Assembly: GCA_021464245.1 (NCBI GenBank)
Contig: JADCRB010000041.1
Span: 1,827,656-1,891,655, forward strand
Length of the DNA: 64,000 bases
DNA from: Carallia brachiata
Taxonomy: Eukaryota > Streptophyta > Magnoliopsida > Malpighiales > Rhizophoraceae
Direction of reading: 5' to 3'
Translations under genes and position numbers: made by a program
Notes under the pieces: model-generated
Told to the model about the DNA's origin: nothing
The model's database searches: none
What the model saw: the letters and a program-made list of their open reading frames with translations, nothing else
Shown: positions 34,086-45,199 of the stretch, in pieces
Layout: each line of letters begins with the position of its first letter
Numbering within the stretch: position 1 is the first letter of the stretch

Positions 34086-37000
34086 AGGACCTTGCTAATT
34101 AAATTGCAGAAAACTCACTTTTTGGTAGGATAAGTATAGTCTCATGGAAGATCATAGGATAGGACAAAAATCGTTTAAGATTTTAATTAATATCAAAGGA
34201 ATAGGATAGCAAATTTGCGAAACCCACTTCATTAATCAAATTTCCTAGCTCCCCTTTTTTGGGTATCGTAACTAATTAATGATTGGTACTAATAAACTTT
34301 GAAAAAAAATAAAAGATTCTTGGGCATGATTAAGTTAATTACAAAGATTGAGAAGATATTCAAAAGAACCTACAATATTAAGAAGGACATCTATTCTCTT
34401 GTTACTTTAACTGTCGTTTGCCATGTGCTTTCTGTCATAGGCGCCCCTTCAGGCTTCTACTTTTTAGGTATGTGTGTGTGTATGTCACTGTGTGTAGAAT
34501 TTGACTTCCTATATACATCACAGAATAATGCCAACGTTGAACCATGCCATTTATTAATTTCTCGAACTAAATTTGTACATCTAAGGCCGAATATCAAATG
34601 GGATAGAGTATGTGCCATTTTACCTATTAGTAAATTAGGTTTACGTCTCAAGTTTAACTATCAGGTTTTGACATTTGGATACTTTCATAATAGATTTTTT
34701 TTTCTAGTGATAAAAATTAAAAATAATAAATATAATATTTTAAAATCTCTTCAAAAAGTATTACAACTCTACGTTTAACAAAGCACCAACCAATTGGTAA
34801 ACTTAGACCCGTCACTTCAACTTATTCTTGACTTGAATAATTGGAACCACAAAACTATCTTTAATGCAACATGGCATTTGTTTGTGGCATTTGATAGTTT
34901 GGGGATGAGAGCATAACGCAAGCCAATGTGGTGGTGGCCGGAGACGGTGCGGGACCATCTGGGCTGATGGCAAACTAATGGTTAGTAAAGGGGTTGAATG
35001 AAGTGGGCCCACCGGGTAACCTAGGGCTGTCAGATATCATTCCAAAACAAGGCAAACATAGTCAATTTCAACAATAATGACACGTCGACCTCATGCCCAC
35101 ATTAAGAAACTTCTATTCAATTAGGTCACGTCTTAGCGTGGAGTTTGTTCAAAGTGGGCCAAAAGTCTAAAATCCCAAAAAAAACTTGGCCTGTTTTCCT
35201 TGCCAAGTTGTGTCACGTTTCTTGTTTCAATCCGGAGTCCGCCATCTTATTTGATCGCGAAACCATCTCATGTGTTTTTTTTCATTTCAGTTTTTCTTTT
35301 CTTCACGCATAGATAATAATATATTTTTTTTAGAAAACACGCATAGATAATAATATTAACACTGCGTTACAGTGATCCAAGAAGTACGCGATCATTGATT
35401 ACATTTTTATAATTAACATAAATTACAAATATATAATTAACAATGATTATATTATCATGTTAATCCGTGTGAAAATGAAAACTTGTACTCACGGAATAAA
35501 CCTTTGTATATAAGATAAATAAAGAAAAAAGTGCTAAACTGAGAAAAGTATTGAGAAATTCTCCGTTAGTCAACTGAAGTTCTAGGTAGAATCACATGCC
35601 ATGCGTCTACAAGCCATGGTCATCTTCTTAAACGCGAGTGATTCCGATTTGCTGGGTACATTGTGTGTGTGAGGCGTCCAATTGAAATTTTCACCCGCGA
35701 TTGTTTTTCCTCAGTCAATTAGCAGAAACTTCCATGTAAAAATGGGTAATTATACATTTTAACCCCAATTTTTCCACCACTTTCAAGTTTTAATATAAAT
35801 TATTAGGAGTGCTTGTAAGATGTTATGTTATAGATATAGTCCTAGTTCTCAATAAAATTTCCTGTCCGGTAATACACACGCATAAACATACATTTTGACA
35901 TTACATATTTCAAGTGTTTAATCATACCGAGACAGGTTAATGGTTGTATTATCAATTTGAGCTTTATTAACAACAAAATAATTATATAATTTATTTAATA
36001 TATCTAGTGAGTATCCATGGATAACAAAGAGTTGGAAAGCTCTTTTAATATACGAAGTAACCTTCTCACCAATAATGTCTGCCTCAGATTTTTCTCATCA
36101 ACTACTGCACATGGGAAAAGTAGTTGGCCAGTTGCTTGGACAGCGACGTGCATATACATATATATATATTATGAATCATTATGTAACTTTATTAGAAAAT
36201 TAGGAAAAGATTACAATAGGGGAGCAAAATAAGAGACTCCTTATAAAAAGAAAATAAAGTAAAACCTCACATCAAGTAATAAAATTTGAGTTCCTAATCC
36301 TAGACATTAAGCAACAGCAACGTGCATATATATTCTTTTCTAGAATCCAACTTCCATTATTGTAACTACAAACACAATAATTAACTTCTATTAATATCTT
36401 CTTGTACGTTTTCATTCTCTCAATATTTAGATTGTACGTAAAGGCGTTCATTAGAGTTAAACATATGTCAGATCATACAAATTATGCAAATGATTGTTGA
36501 CTCTTATTACGTATCATAGAGCTTGTTTTTCCTTGAGTTCACTGTAAAGGTCCAATTTATAATACATGTGATCAGAACAATCATTCTTGAGGACCGCAAG
36601 ATATCACCCTTACTTTCTTATTTGACAGCAAAATGATATTTAGCTCACATTGGCCTAAAAGTCATTGATTATGTTGGACATCATTACCTGATTAATTATG
36701 AAAATAATTTGGTTTTACTTTGAGAATTGAGGATTGAACGTTTAAAAAATGGAATTGACTCAAAATGCCACCTGGGGTTGCCGAACTCACAAGTTAAAGA
36801 TACTTGTTTGTCTGGTCGTAATCAGACTAACTACTCAGAGGAATAATTCCAGGTACCTAAGACAATTTCGGACAATTACGATGATATCTCTTTAAGATTA
36901 AACAATTAGGGTCAAGGCCGAAAACATGAGTAAGTAAACAACAAGAACGTTTTAGAGATGTCTGTGTCATTCACGTGGCTGCCATTTTGTGGATGAACTT

Positions 37001-37417
37001 GTTAGCTTAATGAGCACAGACGATAGGTTACATCTTATGAATATATCTGTTCGGCCCCTTTAACTTCAGCACAGTACTATGGTCACTTCCTGAATTTGAA
37101 GTACCAGTTCTGGGCTAAATCGTAGAATTCCCCCCTCCCCCCCTTCTCACGAAAATAAACATAGTTGTTAAAAAACAGTTGCGCCAGAAGCAAAGTGGGC
37201 AAACGTGCATGGGTTGGGCTAGGTTCCCAGGGACTAAATTGAGAATTACTAAACGAGCCTAAAATAGATTAGGCGGCACTAACAAGTGGGCCTCGACCAG
37301 CCTATTTAAGACCAACAAGAGTAGCTCAATCCTGCATCAGCCTGGCCCATATTTTAGTATGATTTATTGTTCATGGGTTGAAAGTTCAACTTTAAAACTA
37401 AAACCTACATTGAACAA
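34086..37417. other. Gene-poor region
   Basis: No gene is supported. It includes an open frame at 34299-34778 that I reject, a 19-bp near-tandem repeat CACGCATAGATAATAATAT at about 35305-35357, and a short AT dinucleotide run at 36154-36168. Confidence 0.45.
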
Positions 37418-37444
37418 CCCCCCCCACCCCCCCCCCCCCCCCCC
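37418..37444. repeat. Poly-C tract
   Basis: Eight C, one A, then eighteen C. C runs this long are rare in AT-rich plant DNA. A second run of 18 C lies at 55314-55331. Confidence 0.9.
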
Positions 37445-37531
37445 GGGAACAAAAAAAACCCAAAAAAGGGCTTGCTTTCTGCTCTCCTAATTATATAATG
37501 TGATTGTTTGGGGCAAAAAGTCAGAATTTTA

Positions 37532-38443
37532 GGAGACATTTGGTTTATAATCTGGAATAAGAATTAGAATCAAAATCGTAATTAAATGGAATAAAAAATA
37601 GAATGACTTATTTCATAATATGTTTAGTTTACTTCGAAATCAGAATCAAAATTTTTAAACTTTTATTTCAGTTCAGAATCAAAATTAATATTAAATATAC
37701 GATAAATATTTATTTCACAAGAGAAGTTTTATTAAGTTTAAAAAAATATTGTAATCAAATTAAAAATGGTGAAATACTAATTTTAATATAATTTCAAATT
37801 AAAAATATGAAATAACATAAAAATAAAAAATTATTATTATTATTATTATTTACTTCACAATAATAACCATAAATATAAAATCCAAAATAAAAAATAACAT
37901 AAAATGTATTAATAATAATAATATTATTATTATTAAAAAAGAATTATTATTAATATTTTTATAATAGAAATGTTAGTGTACAGATAAAAAAATATTTCAT
38001 TATTAATAAATAAATAACTATTAAATTATGAAATTGTTATGTTAATACTTTTATTATTTATGGTTATTATTACTATTATAAAAAAGTATATAATAACATT
38101 ATTATTTGAAATTTAATTATTTTCCTAATTTTTTAAATATTTGATTTTATTATAACATACATACATTTATTGTCATTATCATTAATTATTATTATTATTA
38201 TTATTGTTGTTGTTGTTGTCAATATTTTATTTATGAATATTTGTATTATTTTAGTATAAAATATTACAAGGAGGGAGAAGATGTGGGAACAAAAATGATT
38301 AACTATCTAAAAGTGAAAATAGTGATTCCTATACATGAGAAAATCTTATTTCAAAAAACAAGGGACTAAGAATGAGAATTTTCCCTACTAAGAGAATAGA
38401 AATCACTCATTCCCAAATTAAAAATGGTGAAACAAACACCCCA
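37532..38443. mobile_element. Non-autonomous DNA transposon with 9-bp target duplication
   Basis: The left end GGAGACATTTGGTTTATAAT and the right end, which reads GGGGTGTTTGTTTCACCATT in reverse, form imperfect inverted repeats. Identical 9-bp repeats AGAATTTTA (37523-37531 and 38444-38452) flank them. The inside is AT-rich with (ATT)n and (GTT)n runs (38188-38217) and no transposase. Nine bases suggests a Mutator-like origin, although the TTTGG ends resemble Tourist elements. Confidence 0.75.
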
Positions 38444-38452
38444 AGAATTTTA

Positions 38453-40487
38453 AAATTTGAATAGCGAAAATGGAAGGTGGTTATGAAAACTAAATCGTTT
38501 AGGAGCCAAAGTGAAAAGACAAAGGACTTGTTCAGTTTACTGTTGTTAATTACTATTATTGATTTTCATTGCTGATAAATAAAATGCAGTCATAATGTTT
38601 AGTTAAATAAACATTAATAGTTGTTGATTAAACAATAAAATGATTATTTTAGATATGCTATTTTTGTTTTGCTAAAATAGATATTATGTATTTATAAATA
38701 AAAATAAATCAAGTGTTTGAATTGAAGATCAATTATAATTTATGATAAATTTTATTATACTATATAGATTATTATATTATAAAAAATATTATTTACTGTG
38801 TAAGTTACTCTTCACACAATAAAAAATAAATAAAAAAGAAAAAGAGAGAAGAGAGGGAGACAACTATATTCGAAATAATATTATTTTTATGATAAAAATA
38901 CACGTTGATACCTACATAAAACTTTAATAAAATACTGTACACCAAAAAGTTTGAAAAAAAAATTTTGCTTTAGTTTCTTTTCTCCCGTTCACCGAATTAT
39001 TACAAAATAATATTATATTATATATATCATACTATTTACCAAAATAAGTTTAAAAAAAAAAGGAAAAAATTGCCTTATGTCTCTATGTACTATATAGAAA
39101 TCGAAAAGTCGCGTAATTAATTTGGAGTTACAGCATTGTATAATGTGCAACTATGTTATAGATAGTTTTGTAATTATATGCTGATAAAATTAAAACGTAA
39201 GGAAACCCCTACTTTTCTTATAACCTACTTTTAGAGGTATCCAACAGCAATTAGTAGTTTTTATAAAATTTAATTAAACACTTAATATCTTATTTTTTAG
39301 AACAGAAATAATAACGACAATCCTCAAACGCAAAATCAAACACCCTCAAAGAGTTTGTGGTGTTCAGTGCTATATTTTCCTGTCCGGGTAACTGGAAAAT
39401 GTCTAAGAGCTTATGGGCTTAAAGCTTTTTAGTCATGATATAAGGTTTTAGTTTCGCCAATGAAATTCGAGTTAACTTGCCAAGGAGACGTGTGCAGTTG
39501 ATGCCTCCTAGGAACCAGCCCAGAAAACCAAAATGGACTAGGTTTGGCTGGGATCGCTTAACCCAAGGGTATGCATAGTTTGCACATGCCACGTACGCAC
39601 TAAATCCATGCATAAAAAGACCCCAGCAGATTCAAGGAATCTATATATCTTTTTATATAATTCTGGTTGTCACAAAAAGCCATCAACGAAGGACCGTAAT
39701 TTCAGTGTCTGATGCGCTAGAAAATAAACATGGAGTGGAGGCACTGCCATTAGTTTTGTATAAGATAACGATAAAAGTGGGCTGGATGCTCAAAAGGAGG
39801 GCTCATCAGTGACTGACAGTGAACTTTTGGACAGGGACACTTGTGGCTGACGTTTTGGCAACAATCAAACGTGCAGATATTGTGGTCAAAGAAGGAAGCT
39901 ACGAAAGCAATTGATCAAGCAAGTACGTATACTGGCTTGTAGGTGTTAAAAACATGGACCAATGCATCACTAATTGACAAGCTCAGACACTTCAAAAAAA
40001 ACTTTGTTTCTATGTTTTGGAAATGACAGTTGTCACATTTTATACACTCAAAACGTGTACCATAAAAAATAACCCAAAAGAAAAAAAATAGTAGGGCTTG
40101 TGACTCCTCTATGTCACGGGATCGAAAGGCCACCTGCGGCAGAAATAATCTCCCCCGAAAAAATAAACACAAATACAACACTTCTTATTAACGTGTCAGA
40201 CACTCATAAAAATATTTTCAAAATTTGTAGAGATCAAACAGACACAACAATCTTTTCTCATGAAACATGCTAAAGAATTTTAGCAAGTCTCGTGTCAATA
40301 ACATGATTTATAATTTTGCTGAGCCTAATCAAAGCAGAAAAAATTAGCATCCTCGTACAGCTCCACACAAGGTCAAGGTGATAAAATGCCTTTAATGGTT
40401 CACACTTAAAGCCATCTATCTGGTCACAAGACAGAATCAAAATGGCGTCAATTATTGGTATATATATATATATATATATATTACTAA
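38453..40487. other. Gene-poor region downstream of SPL
   Basis: No gene is supported. The stretch 38520-39350 begins GGACTTGTTCAG and ends CAAACACCCTCAAAG, and may be another decayed DNA transposon, but no target duplication is convincing. A (TA)n run lies at 40461-40480, just after the SPL stop codon. Confidence 0.4.
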
Positions 40488-43400
40488 TTAACCCCAGGAG
40501 AAGGAGAGCATCTGGTGGGGTCCGCTCACAGATGAAACATCACCTTCAGTCTGAAAAGAGTTTTGCCTTTGCCTCTGGTGGATGTTTGATGAATTAATGT
40601 TGCCATCATAGTTCAGACTACTAGATATCAAGGACAGGGGTTGAGGGGTGGTCAGTTGAGGCTGCACCAAGTCCATCTGGTTCAAACCAATTATCTCCCG
40701 CGAGCTGTTCGCCGGCGGAGATGACAGAAGAGAGAGAGCACAGTCAGAATGATGATGAATGTCCGGCATTAACCCGTTGGAGAACAACATCTTCTGACTG
40801 CTGCCACTGCCACTGTTGGCTAATATTGAATTTGCATCCAAGTTGGATTGACCACCAGATTCTATAGGAATTGACGAACTAGTAGTGCCTTGCATGAAAG
40901 GGAACTGCTTTTCCACCTTATATTTCAATGACAATGATCCTGGAAAATGGCTTTTTCTAAAACTGATGTTGAACGAGGAGGACTGGCTACCATAAAGCCA
41001 TGGATCACTCTCAACTTTGACCGCTCCCGTCCAATTGGAGCTCGCTGCAGTGGTTGAAAATACCTGAGAGCCGCCAAAATTTATATATGTGGTACCTGCA
41101 TATGTACGTAGAAGCCAGTTTCATGCACTACAGATGCACAATGTGAAAGACTCATGCATTGGGACACTTTTAATAGAAGGAATTAAAAAATTGAATGAAT
41201 TCATATTCGAAATTAGAAAATGAACCTTGGTGATGGGAAAATAGACTTGGAGAATTTATGGACAGAGAATCTGGCTGGGGCTTCCTTCGCCGGCGATTGT
41301 GTCCGTCAAGACGTTTTCTGCAGCTCCGCTTTCCCTCATCAAACTCCACTAATGAGTGGAACCTGGACAAAGGAATTTGAAGAACAAATACTTATTATAG
41401 ACCAAGAAAATTGCTCCTTAACATATTATTTCTAGTGATCAATAGTTATGATGCTGCCATGGGGTATCTCTAAGAAGAAAATTTAAGACGCTTGGCCAAG
41501 CAAATGCAGTGCAAAATGCTCGTTTCATTTTTTTTTTTTTCGTTCGTTGCTTTAACCATATGAAAATATGCAACACATATTGGCAACCATATGCATGAAA
41601 TTCCACTAGCAAAATTGATAATATTTGAGGAAATACCCCAGCAGTATAGCACCACTTTTACCAAGCATGTCAAAACAAAATGCTGTTGACTGCTCTCTGT
41701 TGGATAGTAACAACACCTTCTTTATTTTAGCTTGCTATATACATATATGGTCATCATTTAATTCTGAGATAAAGTTCATATAATAAAATATATACTTTCT
41801 AAAGATAATTATGATGAAATCATAATTATGAGATAATTATTTGATGTTTTTTCAAAATATTTCTAATTAATGTACCATTAAGTGGCGCATTTTATGTTTG
41901 CTTCTTATGAATAAAATAATTATTTTTATAGACTAGAGTATGAGATACTTGAACAACTATATAGGTGCTTTAGGAAAAAAGTACACTAAATTGATATGCA
42001 ATAAAGATTCTCTAGAATGATCTGCAACTGATGGCCGAATAACTCTTAAACTTAAGATAACTGAGGTATCTCCTATGCAAGTTATGCTTTGATCTTATTT
42101 TTGAGTTATCACAATAAAAAATTGCCAGTAGAAGTGAATATTGAACATGTCATGAATTATATGAACGTAATTAGGTGATCAATAAAAGATTTATTATCCT
42201 AAATATTTACGAAAGTATGTTCTATTATTTTCAATAAATATTGATTCAAGAAACTTTCGACCAATGTGGAATGGGGATTTATTAAGGAGCTATGATTCTC
42301 ATTGGACAAAATATGATAAATACTAATTTCATACTTTATGTCTAATTAAAATATTAATATAATGAAAATATTGAATTATAGAGAGAAAATGTGCAAAAAA
42401 GAGGCTATTATAATTACTTTGAAGTTTCTCCTATTTGAGTGACTATAACACATTGCTACATATCAGGTTTAGTCTGTAAATATAGATTGATTAATTGAAG
42501 CATTAATGATAAACTAAAAGATTCTTAGGATCTTAGTGCAGGGACTATAAATTAGCGAATATATATATATATATATATATAAAGATAATGTTGAAGTTAA
42601 CTGAAAAATTATAAAAATTTTGAAATTTACTTGAACTGGTAACTGATTCCAAATAATCAAAATCCTATATAAATATCCATCATAGAATGAGCACAAATAA
42701 TGCTAGAATATTAGGATTTTACCTCTCTTTTTTTCCTCCCTCTCCCTCTCACTCCTAAATAGTTTAAGATTTGTGAGACCTGTTCTCCCCACTGTTTATA
42801 TTGATAATTGGTAGAGGCTGAACAAATGAATTCACGACAACGCGATAAGAAGTTTGTAGAAGATATCAAAAATTACAAGTAATATCTAAATTAGATTGTG
42901 ATTATGATAAACAAGCAACCAGTATATTATTAGAAGCTAGAAGTCAAAAAACAAAAGTTCTGCTGATATTTATTCAGTAAGACTAATAATATATATCACA
43001 AAAATTGTATTACAAAATATTTCAAACTTTATAATTATAAAAAAAATCATTAACTTTTTTCAGAATTATAACTTTAGGATATTTCATGATACATTTTCGT
43101 AATATATATAATTTCTCATTTTGTAAATTTCTCCTCACGATTCTTAAAATGTAATGCATTTGTTTCCTTGTATCCATCAAAGGAAGGCTTAAATTTAAAT
43201 CTTCCTTTCATGACTAAAAACAAAGTTTTTTTTTAAATTTTTAAAAGAAGAAAGTAGACATGACACCCCACAAATTCGTCATGATAATTCCATTGCTTCA
43301 TCACAGTGAGCAAAGGTTGCTATGCTTAATTATTAGAGGAGCATATTTCTGATACTCAATAAAAGTTATCAAACCACTTCCACTACTCTTCGGGGACAAA

Positions 43401-43739
43401 AGATGCAAATGATGAAGACAGTAAACGCTAGCAAAAGATGCTACGTTTTTTTATTTCTTTTTTGTTTATCTCGTTAGAAACAAGTATGCAAATGATAAAG
43501 AACTCCACAACACACATGCTACTGGCATACCTGCTGCACTGCTGACAGAACCGCTGTTCCTGGCCTTTGATAAAGACCTTAGGAGTCTTAGAGTGGAGTT
43601 CACAGACCTTATGTCGCCGATGATAGTCCCTGCATTTGCTGAGATCTGAAACACATCCATCAACCAAGCAAGAAGGGACTTGTGTTCCATTGCTAAGCAT
43701 CCGAGCTCTCTTCGATGATCCACATGATGATGACTCCAT
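40488..43739 (-). CDS. SPL13: SPL13-like SBP-box transcription factor, miR156 target
   Basis: Coding exons 43531-43739, 41226-41362 and 40488-41095 on the minus strand; introns are GT-AG and in frame; 317 residues from the first in-frame ATG. The SBP domain has its full zinc ligands: Cys24, Cys29, Cys46, His49, then Cys65, Cys68, His72, Cys84. A bipartite nuclear signal [17 protein letters not shown] follows. The exon 1/2 junction splits the domain within CSRFH, as is standard in SPL genes. The last exon carries the miR156 site within ALSLLS and ends [21 protein letters not shown] and [16 protein letters not shown] place it in the SPL13/16 clade. SPL proteins bind GTAC cores and promote phase change and flowering; miR156 represses them in juvenile tissue. 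The frame is open for 21 more codons upstream of the ATG, and family N-terminal sequence is missing or frameshifted there. Confidence 0.93.
40722..40741 (-). promoter_or_regulatory. miR156 target site in SPL coding sequence
   Basis: The plus strand here reads TGACAGAAGAGAGAGAGCAC, which equals miR156 apart from one base (A for T at position 14). The minus-strand mRNA is therefore its complement. It codes for ALSLLS, the usual location in this clade. Cleavage between miRNA positions 10 and 11 is expected. Confidence 0.95.
42990..43115. mobile_element. AT-rich foldback MITE in SPL intron 1
   Basis: The left arm ATTGTATTACAAAATATTTC pairs with the right arm, which reads ATGTATCATGAAATATCCTA in reverse, around a TAATTATAAAAAAAATCATTAAC core. 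The same family appears at 48978-49170 and 52158-52330. Confidence 0.5.
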
Positions 43740-45060
43740 TAAAGAGTTCCCCGGCCGGCCCCTTGAATTTTCCCAACAGCTCCTTTCCTCCAAGTCACCC
43801 AAATTCCAAAGCTTTAAGATCTACTGAGCAATGCCCTGTAAGCTGATGCACTATTAAAATCTTAGCAATGGCAGGAACGTTTTGCCTTTCCAATATTTTA
43901 GCTAATTTCCCAAGTGCCCTGTAATGGCATCCCATAGAACAACCTTGCTTTGCAAATGGATTTCTTTCTGGTCAATTGGGTAAAGCAATTGAGGGGAAAA
44001 TGTAGGAAAAGGGCCATATGCTATTAGTTATTGCCACCCACCGCAGTAATAAAGTGAGACTTTTTACTGCTGATTAAAAATCACTAGATACATATGTCAC
44101 ATCAATGGAGTCACAACTCTATCTCATCCAATTCTAGCCACAAACAGTCCAGAAGATATTTATTTTTGAGTGAGAAAAATAACTAAACATAACCATTTTG
44201 CTTCCATGCAGGAAAAAAGAAAAAATAAAGGAAAATTATTTCATTAATTGACAAAATACCTACCTTACAGGGTTCAACCTATTATTTTATTAAATAAAAT
44301 AAGAAAATAAGGATGGCACCTGGACTGCGCTGTAGTCACTATGCAGAATAGGTAAGTGTAACCAAGCTAAATTAAAAGAGGAATAAACAATAATCGTCAC
44401 AACTGTAAAAAAATAGACGTACGTTTATCTTTCACCTCGCACCTTGGTATATTCGAACCCTCGTCCGAATGAACAGTGGCTTTTTGCCGCTGCGCCACGA
44501 CCCGCGGCGGTAGGGCTCAACCTATTGGCCATTAAACAAGTTAACACGGGCCAACCCGACTCTACAACGCACACGCAAGTTGTGTCACGTAGAACTAAAA
44601 TATTATTATATATGCATATATTTTTGGTGCAAACTATATTATTATTATATTGTAATATATTTCGAAGCAAATTACTTACTGATTGAAAAGAGTTACTGTT
44701 TAAATCAGCCGTGATTGCGAGAAAGCTACAGTGAACCAAATTAAACGGATAAAGAGGTGAAATTCAGAAAAGGGTACCTGAGAAATTAAGAGGCCAAAAA
44801 AACTAGTCCTGGTCACCTCCAGCTGCAGGCAGTGAGGTTGCCCAGAAAATTTTTAGACAATAAGCAAAAGAATTTGAAGATCTAAACCGACTTGGACACA
44901 AAAAAGAGGAACAAGAAGAAGATTAAACTTGACCCCCCAACCACTGATTTTTTTTTCTAAAAAACAAGTTGATTCAAAAGAGAAAAAGGCACACAGAGAT
45001 GATGGTTGGCTTTTTTGTTCTCTGGTAGGCAAAGGCCAGGAAGCAGAGAGAGAATAGCAA
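43740..45060 (-). promoter_or_regulatory. SPL 5' leader with probable intron
   Basis: A strong donor CTCAG/GTACCC at 44778/44777 and acceptor-like CAGCTTACAG near 43841-43850 suggest a leader intron of about 0.9 kb. The GA-rich stretch around 45000-45200 would be the promoter and transcription start region. In the proximal leader an ATG at 43933-43935 opens a 46-codon frame that ends at 43795; it includes CSVDLK, a motif typical of SPL N termini. The frame may be partly intronic if the acceptor above is used. Confidence 0.5.
44269..44526 (-). mobile_element. tRNA-derived SINE in SPL leader intron
   Basis: The minus strand has an A box TGGCGCAGCGG and, about 32 bp further, a B box GGTTCGAATATACC: a tRNA-type internal promoter. 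Its 5' end abuts AGGGCTCAACCTATT (44512-44526), and AGGGTTCAACCTATT (44269-44283) flanks the other side. This is a 15-bp target duplication with one mismatch. The body is about 228 bp. Confidence 0.75.
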
Positions 45061-45199
45061 GGGGAAAGTGACTTGGGGGGGTTGTTTATTGTTGAGAATT
45101 ATTGCAAGTGACAGAGAAAGTGGATAATGTGTTCAACTTTGGAGGTAGGGTAACAAGGAAAGTGTTGGGAGAGAAAGAGAGAGACAGAGAGGAAAAATG

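Noticed and set aside
34299..34778. 159-codon plus-strand open frame
   Set aside because: AT-rich, repetitive composition, no domain, no leader or splice context, and a Lys/Ile/Phe-rich product as expected from random AT-rich DNA.
38520..39350. Possible DNA transposon with GGACTTGTTCAG and CAAACACCCTC ends
   Set aside because: Inverted ends are weak and no convincing target duplication is present.
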